The position numbers were made by a program, and so were the translations under genes. The notes under the pieces were generated by a model. The model was not told the DNA's origin. It was given only the letters and a program-made list of their open reading frames with translations, and ran no database searches. 64,000 bases of DNA from Dicyema japonicum. Lineage: Eukaryota > Dicyemida > Rhombozoa > Dicyemidae. Shown here one piece after another: positions 21,850 through 32,390 of this stretch. The DNA is taken from NCBI GenBank assembly GCA_011109175.1, contig RDEW01000053.1:186001-250000 (forward strand). Reading direction: 5' to 3'. Positions within the stretch are counted from its first letter, which is position 1, and the number at the start of each line of letters is the position of its first letter.

Positions 21850-23815
21850 CACTATGACCACGAGCTTGAAGAACTATCCAAATTGCAGAGGAACCTACGT
21901 TTACATGTCGAAACCTGTCAGGACCAGGCAAAGGAACACACTATAAGAGTCATGCGGAACCAAACCCTGTATAAAATAAAGAAAAGAACGAGGGAAATAA
22001 AGGAAAATAAACTTGCTGGAATGGCTAAAGAAGTAGAAAGACTCAAAAACGGAGCGCAGATGTTCAAGGCTGTTCACCTACTACATAGAGACACGCAGTC
22101 ATCAAAAATCACAATACATGATCAGTTTGGAAAGACTATGTTAAACAAAAATGAAATTCTATCGGCCATATCCAGCCATTATCAGCAGGCCTTCAATCAA
22201 AACCACGGGGAAAAAATCAAACAATTCGATGGTGAAGCACGAGAACTAAATATTCCGATAACGATTCTGGAAACAAAAAAAGCCCTGGACAAACTGAACA
22301 ACAATAGAGCTGCTGGCCCTGACAACATAAATGCAGAACTTCTCAAATATGCACCGACCGAGATCTCTGAACTATTAACTGAGATATACAACAAAACATT
22401 CAAATACAACTCACCACTGGATGTGGGTAATGGCACACTAATTGCACTACAAAAACCGGGCAAAGCTAAAGGCCCCTTAACGAATTTAAGACCCATCGTA
22501 CTATTGACGACTCTACGCAAGACACTATCACTTATAGTGCTGAACAGGATTGGATCTGACATCGAGAACTTTCTCTCTCACGGTCAAAGCGGATTCAGGT
22601 CAGGGAGATCTACAACTGATGTGGTCTGGTGATATCGATGGCTTTGTGCAACACATCAAAACTACAAGGGGGCTACTGGCATCCTTGGCATGGACATGTC
22701 CAAAGCCTTTGACTCTATACTCAGAGGGAGACTTTTCGATATTTTGGAGAATTTGGTTGACGAGGACAGTGTTAAAATTATCCGTCTATTACTTGGAACA
22801 ACACAGTTAAGTGTACGTTTCGGAAATTTTGAGTCTGTCCCATTCGAGACAACGTTCAAGGTACCCCATGGAAATTCCTTGTTACCGGTACTTTTTGTGA
22901 CATATCTGTAGGCGGCACTCAAAGAATTAAGACTATTAATTGTCGACTTACCTCAAACTGAAGTGATTTATTCAGATGACATCGACTACATATCCAGCGA
23001 CGAGAAAACATTAAACTATATACGGACAAGGATGCCAGATGTGCTCGAAAAATGGTTCATCAAAATCAATACGGAAAAGACGGAGACAACTACCATACGC
23101 CGTGAATTAACTCGAACTTATGAAAAATGGAGATACTGTAAATAATTGGGGTCGTTGCTCGGAGACGCTGAGGATATCACTAACAGGAAAATATTGGCCG
23201 TCACGGCCTTTAGAAAAATGGGAGTAGTCTGGAATCATCGTAAACAAATTAGCACACAATTACGTGTAAAACTATACAATGCCCTCGTGAAACCGGTCCT
23301 AATGTACAACGCTGCAACCTGGGAAGTTTCACAAGAGGTAATTGACAAACTAGATGCCTTCCATCGTAAACAACTCCGACTGTTGCTTGGCATCAACTGG
23401 CCAAAAAAATTACAAACAAGAATCTATACAAAATATGTAATACAAGACCATTGAGTCTGGATATCCTGGAATCAAGATGGCGTCTGTTTGGTCACATCCT
23501 TCGGATGAGCCAGATGACGCCTGCTAAAATACCAATGGTGAACTATTTCTGCCCAGAAGTGAATACCTCGTTCCGTGGAAGACCTCGCATAACTTTGCCA
23601 GAGGTTCTACACAAGGACCTGACCAATGTAGGACGAAAGCTGAAAACAGGAGATGATCTGGATACGCTCGGAATAACTGTAACCGGAGCATGGAGGAAGT
23701 TAGTCAAGAGAATTGTGGAAGAAAGAATAACCTGAAGAAAAATACGACACAAGCGGAACCTTAATTAAATAAATTACATTTTTGGTTCTTCGAAAGTGCT
23801 ATTAATAATAATTAC
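21850..23815 (+). mobile_element. LINE-A copy, RT and C-terminus (best RT of the family)
   Basis: The long open block 21883-22632 covers a basic linker (KIKKRTREIKENKL) and RT motifs RAAGPDNINAELLK, LRPIVLLTTLRKTLS and HGQSGFRSGRSTTD. Further blocks carry GMDMSKAFDSILRGR, VPHGNSLLPVLFVTYL, YSDDIDYISSD (SDD for ADD), LGSLLGDAEDITNRKILA, LYNALVKPVLMYNAATW, SRWRLFGHILRMSQ and FRGRPRITLPEVL. It ends VEERIT* at about 23735 with a tail to about 23815. The endonuclease is absent. Five or more lesions are present. The 3' 200 bp recur inverted at 57.89-58.10 kb. Confidence 0.85.
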
Positions 23816-23879
23816 TGTATCCATTCATCTCTTGGACAAATGTCTTGAAAATCGAGGATAGCCGAAAATGAGCTTCCAA

Positions 23880-24125
23880 AATCACGGAACACTGAATTTA
23901 TGGAGAGTTTTAGTCACCAATGCCTCTTGAAGCTTTGATACGAATGAACCATAGAACGCGCCGTCGTGACTGCGAAGATCCAGTTACTCGACTGATACGT
24001 GCTTGTGTGGGGTTGAGGGAGGAGCATCGGGCCAAGATGAGTTCCTTGTCAAAGAGGGATGGGATCACGTGATTAGTTAGTTTCCGTAACCGTGGTCTCT
24101 GGTGTTATTATTATAAAAATACCGT
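23880..24125 (+). mobile_element. LINE-B-like 3' end fragment
   Basis: The frame ending RDGIT* is followed by GGGATCACGTGATTAGTTAG, a variant of the LINE-B tail. Upstream residues (TRRRDCEDPVTRLIRACVGL) are consistent with the LINE-B C-terminus but diverged. It ends with an ATTATTATTATAAA-like tail. Confidence 0.5.
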
Positions 24126-24129
24126 GGCT

Positions 24130-25480
24130 TATGCGGTGGAGACTAAGCCAGTAGGGTCACTAGGCGACATTTCCCTAGAGTTGTATGCAGCACAGATCTC
24201 CTATGAGGAGTTGACGTACAAGCCCAGATTACCCAGTAAATGGAGGAACAGATTGCTTGGAGACAAACAAAGCTGGAAGCACTGGAGGGGCGCATAAGTG
24301 CTGTAGGAAGAGGGGTTAAAGGAAAAGCACCGTCTATAGTAAAAGGGTTACTTAGTAAACTTCGTGTTCCCAAATGGACATCAAAAGATGTGGGGAGGGC
24401 AACGGTGGAGTTAGAGGGAGCAATAATGGTGTATAAGAGGAAACTTTATACACATGAAAGTCGGTGTGAGAGAAGAAAAGAAAATAATCTGTTTGAGTTT
24501 AATCGCAGATTATTTTACGGTCGCTCACACGAAAATGGTCATAGAGTATGTTCCCAGCAGGATGCAGAAATGCTTTCCATATTGGGTAGTATGTGGAAGG
24601 CCAAACTACGCAGAGGAAATGCGTGGAATGTCCCGTTCCTTTCTTGACGGAATCTTGCAGATTTTTCGACTTCCGCAAGAAATTTGAAGCGGTAGTGAGA
24701 CGTCTCTCTGATTGGAAATGACCGGGGTAGATAAAGTGTATAACTTCTTTATTGAAAGATGTACTTCATTGCACGAATCCATGTGTCGCGTAATAAAGAA
24801 AATCATCACTAACCCGGAAACGATTCTTGATTTGGGCTGCAATGGGACAACTTATTTGATCTTAAAGCTTGACAACCCTCAGTCTGCTGCAGATTATCGA
24901 CCACATATTTTCATGCTGACCCTGTATAAGCTAATGACCAAATTGGTGGCTAATAAGGTCAGGAGCTTTGTAGAAGTAAATGGAATTCTCTCCGAGAATC
25001 AGTTAAGTACTGTGCGAAATTGTCAGGGGGCAAATTAGTAGGCTTTGATTAACAAATCCCTTTCTGTGTCTCATGGAAACTCACTTTTGTTATGTGGGTG
25101 AATGTGAAGAAGGCATATGATTCAGTTGATCATTCTTACCTTGTCGAGTGCCTACACAGTCTGTATATGCCTGTGTGGTTCATCAGTTTTGTAGTGGCTG
25201 TGATGAGTAGGTGGATTATTCATCTGAACTATAATAGGCACCGGATAGGCGAGGTAAAACTCAAGAGGAGATCCTTCAGGAGAATAGCATGTCTCCGCTG
25301 CTCTTTGTTCTCTGTTTGGAGCCATTGAGTAGCCGCCTCAATGACCGGTTTGAGTAAATACCAGTTCATTATGAGGAGGGTTGTTTCAGTACAAATCACC
25401 TTCTTTTTATCGATGACCTGAAGATGTATGCTTGAACAGCCGAGGAGCTCTACTCCATGGGGGTTTGTACCAGGGAATTC
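24130..25480 (+). mobile_element. LINE-C (R4/Dong-like) retrotransposon copy, decayed
   Basis: The N-terminal helical block at 24240-24640 (WRQTKLEALEGRISAV...KENNLFEFNRRLFYGRS) precedes RT motifs. These are DNPQSAADYRPH, LTLYKLMTKLVANKV, LSENQLSTVRNCQGA, NVKKAYDSVDHSYLVE, (shifted) SMSPLLFVLCLEPL and LFIDDLKMYA. This order and the NN/NPQSAADYRPITC-type motif match site-specific R4/Dong-type LINEs that use a restriction-like endonuclease. It is interrupted near 25480 by a second copy. Confidence 0.75.
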
Positions 25481-25489
25481 TTTGAAAAT

Positions 25490-25895
25490 ATAGTGTCCAG
25501 TAATAAGGAAAACATCACTAACCGGAAACGATTCCTGATTGGGCCTGCATCGGAACAACTTATTCGTCCCAAGCTGGACAACCCTCAGTCTGCTGCAGAT
25601 TATCGACCGATGACCTGCATGCCAACACTTTATAAGCTGATGACCAAATTGGTGGCTAATGAGGTCAGTAGCTTTGTAGAGGCAAATGGAATGCTCTCCG
25701 AGAATCAATTGGGTACTGTGCGAAATTTTCAGGGAGCAAAAGAGTAGGCTTTGATCAAGAAATGCCTTTCTGTGTCTCACGGAAACTGACTTTTTTCTAT
25801 GTGAATGGGTGTGAAGAAGGCTTCGATTCAGTTGATCATTCTTACCTTGTCTTTAACGCTCTTTGTATGCAGTGTAAAACCATCCTTCCAGTCCA
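25490..25895 (+). mobile_element. Second, 5'-truncated LINE-C copy
   Basis: From about 25498 the sequence repeats that of 24790-25140: NKENITNRKRFLIG, then DNPQSAADYRPMTCMPTLYK, LMTKLVANEVSSFV, ENQLGTVRNFQGAKE and SVDHSYLV. The two copies differ at a modest number of sites, so they are separate insertions or a duplication about 700 bp apart. Confidence 0.75.
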
Positions 25896-25899
25896 TAGA

Positions 25900-26660
25900 G
25901 GAATGATGAATGATCCGTTAAAAAATAAATAAAAACATGTCAGTTTCGAGTCTCAATTTCCTCATACACATGATCACATGGTGGGCTTTCATTCTTCGGA
26001 GTTTAAAATCACATAATGTACTTCCAGATTTCTCAAAGCTGTTCCGAAATTCTTCAGGGAACTCACAATGTTGATTCCGCATAGGGAGCCTTGCTGATTT
26101 TCTTTTTTATTTCGACCGAAAACCTCATTTCATTATACAGTTTTAATCCTTGGAGACAGCACCAGTCTTCCTTCCTCAAACCTCCTCAGCATTCAGCCTT
26201 CCAAACTCAGAGTCTCGATCACTCAAATGAATTCACTTGCCTCCACCGACCCCCTCTCCACCTTAATCACATGTATTAGTCACTTCGTCTCCGTCAATCC
26301 TTTCTTATCTATAACTCAGTTTGGTCATGTTCATCTACCTCTTCCCAACCGTAAACCTAACCATGCGCTAACCCCTCCTCAACTCCAAGTCTCCCAAAGT
26401 CCTCTTGATCTAAACCTCACCCAAGTGCACTATACCGGTCTTATCGACCACCTACTGCATTCTTGGGAACATGAATTGATCAGTTTTGCTAGAATGTGNT
26501 CCCAAAGTCCTCTTGTCTTAAACCTCACCCGAGTGTACTATACCGGTCTTATCGACCACCTACTGCATTCTTGGGAACACGAATTGATCAGTTTTGCTAG
26601 AATGTGGGTTCAGAACTGCAAAATAAAAATTTCAAAGATAAAATCGATTTAAATGTGAAA
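25900..26660. repeat. Unassigned region with duplicated about 105-bp block around a single N
   Basis: The block TCCCAAAGTCCTCTTG...TTTTGCTAGAATGTG occurs at about 26394-26488 and again at 26491-26606, separated by one N at 26489. The copies differ at a few bases. This looks like an assembly join of allelic contig ends. The open frame spanning it (26227-26652) matches nothing I recognise. Positions 25900-26090 show nothing clear. Confidence 0.7.
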
Positions 26661-26669
26661 ATATAACGA

Positions 26670-27957
26670 TCACACGTCGAATGTCGACTGAAGAGCTGAA
26701 TCAGAGTGGGTGGCAAAATGCGTGACCTTCAACCCAGTGGACTCAATATTCGAAGTCAGGTCAGCACGTGGTTGAGGAACATCAGTTAGAACCGTCGCCT
26801 GCTTGGACGTGGGTGACCTCCGGCACGTGTGGAACCTCAGAAATTTCATACAGAGTTTGAGAATCTTGTAGCCTTGCTTTTTGAACTTGTGGTTCAGGAA
26901 ATAATAAGGGACCACGTTGAGTAGACTGTTCAAAATGAGCATGAGGTTGCTGATTTCTACAAAAATCATGACTGGGCGGGAATCCAGGAGGACCTCTGAG
27001 TTGACTGAATAAATGATGTTCCTGATCAGGGAGGGGAATTGGCAGATCACGAAGATGCAGACAACCATGATCAGCATAGCAGCAGTGTCCAGGTGGTTGC
27101 TCTCCTATGGATATCCCATAAAAATACATTTTTCGTAAGCTGAGCGTGTTTTCGCCTGGACATGGAGACCGCTCTCCAGAGGAGTGAGTTGAGGACCACG
27201 AGGACGATGAAGGGGACGATTGTGATGAAAATGAAGTAAAAGGCGATGTTGTAGATGTCGTGGTAGAAGGAGCTCATTCCAAAGTTGCTGAGTTGATTAC
27301 GGTAGCATGTTTGGTTGAATATGGCGGTGGTCTCAAATTCGAAGAACTGGGGGATGGAGACCAAGAAGGATATCAAAGTGATGACTGCAATGGTTTTGAT
27401 GGTCATTTTCTTGGTGCAGAGTCTCATGGCCTCGTAGGGGTGGCAAATCATGAGGTACCTTTCCACAGTGAAGGCGATAGTGATCCACACCGAGTTGATC
27501 TACAGCGGCTATAAATGTAAAATGCGTTGATACTCTGAAAATGGAGGCGAACGCTTGGAGGACCCAGAAGGACACGAGGGAGTCGAAGTTCTCGGAGATT
27601 ATGAAGCTTGAGCTGTCTAAGAAGATCCGGCCGTAGACCATGGATGAGAAAAATTGAAAGAAAAAGTCGGAGACCGAAAGGGCGATCATGTAGAAGTGGT
27701 TGGTGGAACGTCTCTTCATGGTGAGGAGGGTCACAGTGGTAAATATATTCAGTCCCTACAATTAGGTAACACGTGACTATTCCGATGATGGAGATTGTGA
27801 AGGACACCAAGCTTGTGTAGTACAAATCCGAAGTGGTCGAGTAATCAAATACCGAACAGAAATTGATCAAATCGAAAGGGAATCGAATGTGGATTGAACT
27901 ATTCACCAGCATTGTGGGAATTTTATCCTGAGAATCCATAATTGTGAAACTACGCAC
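26670..27957 (-). CDS. Rhodopsin-class neuropeptide receptor (FMRFamide-receptor-like GPCR)
   Basis: Four exons (27957-27778, 27755-27534, 27499-27128, 27104-26670) with GT-AG introns of 22, 34 and 23 bp, all phase 0, give an intact 402-aa protein. An N-terminal NSS glycosylation site precedes TM1 (residues about 44-70), which is rejoined by intron 1. TM2 has ALSVSDFFF, where FMRFamide receptors have LAVSD. TM3 ends WITIAFTVERYLMICHP, the E/DRY motif. ECL2 carries QTCYRN. TM6 shows CIFVICQFPSLI (F-x-x-C-x-x-P), and TM7 shows NSLLNVVPYYF, a variant of NPxxY. A basic tail of about 60 residues is serine/threonine-rich. The usual TM3 cysteine partner for ECL2 is not visible. The ligand is inferred only from similarity. 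It acts at the plasma membrane. Confidence 0.88.
27756..27777 (-). other. 22-bp spliceosomal intron (GPCR intron 1)
   Basis: GT...AG with CCTAAT near the 3' end, a branch-point-like motif. Without removal the frame loses TM1-TM2 continuity. With removal, IIGI joins GLNIFTTVTLLTMKRR exactly as in class-A receptors. Confidence 0.9.
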
Positions 27958-27959
27958 TT

Positions 27960-28690
27960 TATAGAATATATTGATTGCAAATTAACGATCAATATATTAA
28001 TTATCTGCTTTGTGCTCAAATATTTTATTGTTTTCAAGAGTTTTTTTAAAATATTTTATTGATAATTAAATAACAAAAAGTATTCCATAATTTTATATCA
28101 AGTGTAATTAAAGATAATTCTGGGCATTTGAGGCAACAAAATACTGGTGTGGAGACCTCCTGTGATCGGCTGCTCTTGAGGACCGTCAGAGTGAGACTTG
28201 CACGAATACGGTGTGGAAACAGTCTATTTCTGCATGGAAGAGAAGTTTGAGATCTCTTTGCTGGACCAGAGGGACTCGACGTGAAAGTGGCGAACTGACT
28301 TCCGTTTCCTAATGGTATCCAGTTTACTACATGTCAGCGAAGTTGGGGTTAATGATTTAATTCTTTGGGATCTATAATGGATCATTTCAGGAGAATTCGG
28401 GAATTGTTAGAAGCTTTGAATATCTAAGTAGCTGGCTTTAACCTTGGGGTTATTAAAGGCCACTCGGCGTGAAAGGGAGACTTTGGTCGCTCGCAAGACA
28501 TGAGGTCAACCCTGGGTGGTGACCATATATTCATGACTTTATTCTTATCAAGGAATTCACTAAATAAACCACATCACTAATCTACCATATTCGACCAGCC
28601 AAGTCATATTCATAAAGAGGATGATCTGTCTTAGGCACTGCACGTGTAGTAGTATGACTCTGATTGTTGTTAGTAATAATTAGAACTTAA
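27960..28690. other. Intergenic with one copy of a diverged repeat
   Basis: Mostly AT-rich. Positions 28139-28345 share scattered identity with 28690-28925 (GACTCGAC, TTTCCTAATG, ACATGT.AGCGAA in the same order), suggesting an old duplication. No product was recognised. Confidence 0.4.
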
Positions 28691-29011
28691 AATTATAGAA
28701 AATGCAATTTGTGATTCCAGTCTCTCTATCCTTATGCCCAGGCTTCTAAGAACCATCAGAATACCTTCCAATGGGCATCACTTAGTGGAATATAAATTCA
28801 GTCTCTTTGCTTACATTGGATTACTAGGACTCGACTTGGAAGAACATTTGAGGCGACTTGACCCGGAGACACGTTTCCTAATGATCACTAACTTCCACAT
28901 GTTTGCGAAACATGGATTTGTTAAATTTAAAAAGAAATCGCAAAATTCTAAAAATGGCAGGAAAAACATATAAGAGTTTCTTCAACAATCTACCCAAGTG
29001 ATTAGGATTTC

Positions 29012-29342
29012 ATGCCTATAATAACGGCCCATGTATTTGGATTCTCCGCCGGCTACTCAGTTAAAATGTTATCGTCCTATGTTTATAATTTATTTCTCCA
29101 AATAGTCAAAGGAGGAGATCCGAGTTGTCACCTACAGGAAGTCTCCTGAACGAAGACAAGAAGAGGAACAGAGTGATCCACTTCCTTGAGTGGCTTTGGA
29201 GGAATTGACTAGCAAAGAAAGGGAGATAAGTTCTTTTGGTTCCTCTTAGGTTGGAGACACATTGACGACGAGCCAGAGTGAGTTCTTCCAACAATCGCTG
29301 AGTCCCACTACAGAGGAAGAGGACAATAATATTTTGGAGTAA
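29012..29342 (+). CDS. Orphan 80-aa protein, five exons with miniature introns
   Basis: Not recognised. Exons 29012-29080, 29106-29172, 29191-29229, 29250-29277 and 29303-29342 with GT-AG introns of 25, 18, 20 and 25 bp close exactly in phase (243 nt). The start MPIITAHVFGFSAGYSVKML is glycine/aromatic-rich. The middle is charged and helical (SKEEIRVVTYRKSPERRQ, ALEELTSKEREISW), and the end is strongly acidic (DEPDPTTEEEDNNILE). There is no transmembrane segment. The start codon is the first ATG of the open exon, and an upstream exon cannot be excluded. It converges with the VMA21-like gene; the stop codons lie 30 bp apart. The 18-bp intron is among the shortest inferred here. Confidence 0.6.
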
Positions 29343-29372
29343 AGACAATTAAAAAAGTATTTTAGTAACAAC

Positions 29373-29641
29373 TCAGTCCCTTTTCAGCCTTTCAAGGGGA
29401 GAGTCTTCTTCCTCATAATAAGCCAAGATCATGTAAATGAAAATAATCACGTGCACGACTACAACCGAGACAATAGCAGAGTAAATGGCACTCCTCTGTC
29501 CACTAATGCCGAAATAGTCTATGAATGACCTTTGAAAGACTTACCCTCGAAGAGATACCGTTTTGTTAGAAAATATGAAACAATAGGGACGACCAGAACG
29601 GAAATTGCGCAAATCATGAACTTTCTCATCACATGAGACAT
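29373..29641 (-). CDS. VMA21: VMA21-like V-ATPase assembly factor (80 aa)
   Basis: Two exons (29641-29545, 29518-29373) with a 26-bp GTAAGT...AG intron give 81 codons exactly. The protein has two transmembrane helices, residues 9-25 (ICAISVLVVPIVSYFLT) and about 43-66 (AIYSAIVSVVVVHVIIFIYM). They are separated by the conserved loop KRYLFEDYFGISGQRS, and the protein ends in an acidic/basic tail. This is the layout of VMA21, an ER membrane chaperone for assembly of the V-ATPase Vo sector. The usual cytosolic N-terminal extension is reduced to about 8 residues, and the C-terminus (ERLKRD) lacks a clear dilysine signal. Family members are about 100 aa, so this one is compact. Confidence 0.85.
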
Positions 29642-29739
29642 TCCCACTAAGAACTATTACCAAATTTTTTTTTGAATCGAATTATATTTTTTTAAACTAA
29701 ATAAAGAATAATCAAATAAACTCACGAATGTTTCAAAAA

Positions 29740-30470
29740 AAGTACAAGAACTCTTGTTACAAATTCAAACTTGGCTTAACCAAAACCGGATGAACACATC
29801 CTCCACCACTCTATTTACCTCTGACAAAAGGCTCGGAAGATGTACCGTGGATCTATTCCTGAAGAACGAAAAAAATCCCTTTACGAAGAACCATATAATT
29901 CTGGGGGTCACTTTTGATATCCACATGTGTTTTTCTGCCCATATTGAGAAGACCATTGGAACTTGTCAGAAAAAAATTGGTTTTATAAAAACCATCTTTG
30001 ATGGAATAAAAAAGCCATTCCCTGCTCTCGGTATTCTCTATAAGCAATTCATCCGACTATCAGTTATGCTGTGCAGCATGAGGAATTAATCTCTCGTGGA
30101 CCAACCGTCTTACAGTTGATAACACCCTATGTCGAGCTGCGACTGCCATAATGCACATCGCAAAGCTGAACAATATTCTACCCAGTCCCTTTGACCACCT
30201 TATCAAGCAAAACGGCAAGAGTTCTTAATCTTAACCCTCCAGCAGGACATGTCGTCAACAGACCGTTCTGTGTCAAGCAGTTTCCAGAAGCACATCACTC
30301 CAGTTGGTCTTTTCACGAACACTGTCCACCGTCCGTACCGTGACTGTGTTGGGTCTAAAGTCCAACATCGGGAGAAGCTGAGAAAGCTCATCCGGATTGT
30401 CGGGATCACCTAATTAATTTCAAGAGATTAACTATTGGTGTTTTTGGGTTAATAATAATAATAACTTAAA
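29740..30470 (+). mobile_element. LINE-B 3' fragment (RT thumb to tail)
   Basis: The block 29754-30089 reads LNQNRMNTSSTTLFTSDKRLG, then NHIILGVTFDIHMCFSAHIEK and LGILYKQFIRLSV, paralleling 63.5-63.9 kb and the LGVTFDPLMTFSQHV region of the 6.8-kb copy. After frameshifts it ends IRIVGIT* with GGGATCACCTAATTAATT and a GGTGTTTTTGGGTTAATAATAATAA tail (30400-30470). Confidence 0.8.
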
Positions 30471-30489
30471 CATTAACAAAAATTTTTAA

Positions 30490-30755
30490 TAGCCACGTGT
30501 CGCCATGTGTTGCTTCGTGGCTAATTGGTTGAAGTTTCTGTTTTGTTCGTCTGTCCCTCTAACTATTTAAGTGATCCACCTGTCTAGGTGGCCCCCAGTG
30601 CCAGGCCGGCACGAAAAAGGATCATTTGCTCTCTCCCACTCTACTGGAGGGGCTTCTACAACTGCAACTATGGACGTCTTTTACCCTTTATGTTGATTCC
30701 GGATGGACTCTCTGTAGAAGTGGAAACTGGATACACTTAATTAGTTGCTTACTTT
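30490..30755 (+). mobile_element. Short LINE-B-derived element (5' end fused to 3' tail)
   Basis: It starts AGCCACGTGTCGCC...GTGGCTAATTGGTTGAAG and contains GTGATCCACCTGTCTAGGTGG, GGCACGAAAAAGGATCATTTG and CTCTCCCACTCTACTGGAGG. It ends AACTGGATACACTTAATTAG plus a LINE-B-type tail. The same about 250-bp order occurs inverted at 53.4-53.66 kb and partly at 33.53-33.66 kb. The middle resembles the 5' region of LINE-B upstream of its 2A peptide. It looks like a non-autonomous derivative mobilised through the LINE-B tail. Confidence 0.7.
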
Positions 30756-30779
30756 AACTTCCTTTCTCGGTGTATCCGG

Positions 30780-30955
30780 TAACATCAGACTATATATGGA
30801 CGCCTGCCAAAGATATGAGAAGAAACCTTCCCCGCTGTGGAGATTAATCCAGGACTCCAAAACTAACCGCAGGAAAAGGACTTGTATGGACACTGGGATC
30901 ACTTAATTAGACGATAACTTTTATCCTCTCGTGATTTCGGGGTAAATAAAATAAT
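30780..30955 (+). mobile_element. LINE-B deletion remnant with degraded 2A-like motif
   Basis: The nucleotides TGTGGAGATTAATCCAGGAC (about 30838-30857) align with the 2A coding region of LINE-B (frame gives GDINPG). They are followed within about 40 bp by GGATCACTTAATTAG and a GGGGTAAATAAAATAATG tail. The whole enzyme region is missing. Confidence 0.5.
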
Positions 30956-30959
30956 GATT

Positions 30960-31745
30960 TCGGGGTTAATATTATTTTATATTTGAGGTAGCTTTGAGAT
31001 CTCTCAGAAAGGATACAAAGGACAGATGGTAACAGTTGAATTTGTATGTGAAAATGGGTGTGAATTGGAATGGTTTAGGCCACAATCCTCAATGAATCAA
31101 AAGACTGGCTTTTGAACGTCAACCAAGACAACCGGTGCTTATGTACAATTGAGAACAGGGTTATTGAGCCAGAAATCTCCAAGATGGATATCTTCGAATG
31201 TACAGACAACCTAGAAGACTTACGGTCTCATTCAGTGGACAGTGCTCGCTGGAGACGCTAGATGAAGAGGATCTTAAATCGTGTGGCACAAATGGCACTC
31301 TAGTTAATGTAAAATTCTTTGGTTCTATGAACGTACGTTTAATGAGCGTTTCCATAAATGTCTCCGTATTTCCACATAGAAGGAACGAGGAGCGTAAGCT
31401 TGGAGCTCGTCCCGTGGCCACTACCAGGCGAACTATAGTTGCTTGGCTAGGGAGAGAAGGTCAGTCGGGAATAATTGTAGGCAGTTTTCTTCACGAGGAG
31501 GTGACCCACGTGAAAACCAAATGTCTACCTATACAGGACTGAGCAGGCAACGTCGTCACTACGCCATTCATGCTCAATTGTTAACCACGTGACAGATCAT
31601 CTTTTATCGTGTCCTGGCGGCCTTTTGTTCCACCTTTCACGGGATCAATATTTGAATCTCTGGGAACTTTCGTCTATGGTAGTTACGTTCTTGTTAGCCA
31701 CCGGTTTCCTTCGCATGAAGAAACTGGGGGTAAATAAATATTTTA
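30960..31745. other. Unassigned region
   Basis: It holds an open frame at 31198-31542 and a partly overlapping one (about 31030-31250, LNVNQDNRCLCTIENRVIEPE), neither recognised. It may be decayed transposon sequence, since both neighbours are LINE pieces. Positions 31680-31745 end with a GGGGGTAAATAAATATT tail typical of the LINEs here. Confidence 0.35.
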
Positions 31746-31753
31746 CATTATTA

Positions 31754-32390
31754 TTATAAAGCACAACGTCTTGCCATTGGAAATGACAAAACCAGTGCAG
31801 TACCAAACATTAATTTTTTAGTTAATTTTCTCCACTTTCCACGATCCTGAGCCACATCCCTCAAGTAATCCATATCACCAACTATAAATAAAAGTGCGGA
31901 GTCGGCCAATTCTAAATATAAATCTGATAAATCTGAGTAGAAGTCATCAAATAGAGCCGGATCTTTGTTAATCCAACCACTGTGAGGTGCGTATACATTG
32001 ATAATGGAGACAATGTCAGTGCTTGCTTTGGCATTCATAAACTTCATTTGTAGAACTCCGATGCGGTCATTAACTGCCCATACTCTGTAGATATGGGGAG
32101 AAATTCCATTTTGATGGCAAAACCCAGTCCATAGTGCCTGTTGACAGTCGGAGAAAGATCAATTTGAATTTACACATGTTTCTTCGTGGTTATCTTGGAT
32201 TTTGGTTTCCTGTAGGCAACCGATTGCGACATCATAATTATGTAGGTCTTGACAGAGGGAGGTCCTTTTCCAAGAAGAGGTTAGGCCTCGGACGTTGAAT
32301 GAGAGCAGCGAGAATTTCTCCAAAAGATAATGTTCGTACTTTTCAGACATGTTAATACTTTATTAGAGCCACGTCACCAGCTCAACCAAA
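31754..32390 (-). mobile_element. LINE-A 5' fragment (endonuclease)
   Basis: Reading 32390 to 31754, the leader is GGTTGAGCTGGTGACGTGGC. It is followed by FSLLSFNVRGLTSSWKRTSL, IGCLQETKIQDN, a frame break, then INVYAPHSGWINKDPALFDD and LLFIVGDMDYL. The RT is missing. Like the copy at 11.2 kb, this is a 5' fragment. Confidence 0.8.

Noticed and set aside
26227-26652. A 141-aa host protein
   Set aside because: The frame runs through an N and a duplicated assembly join, and matches nothing recognised.
27260-27514. Plus-strand ORF opposite the GPCR
   Set aside because: It is the complement of TM3-TM5 coding sequence, with no motif of its own.
31198-31542. 114-aa plus-strand ORF as a gene
   Set aside because: It overlaps another long minus-strand frame, has no motif or splice context, and lies between LINE fragments.
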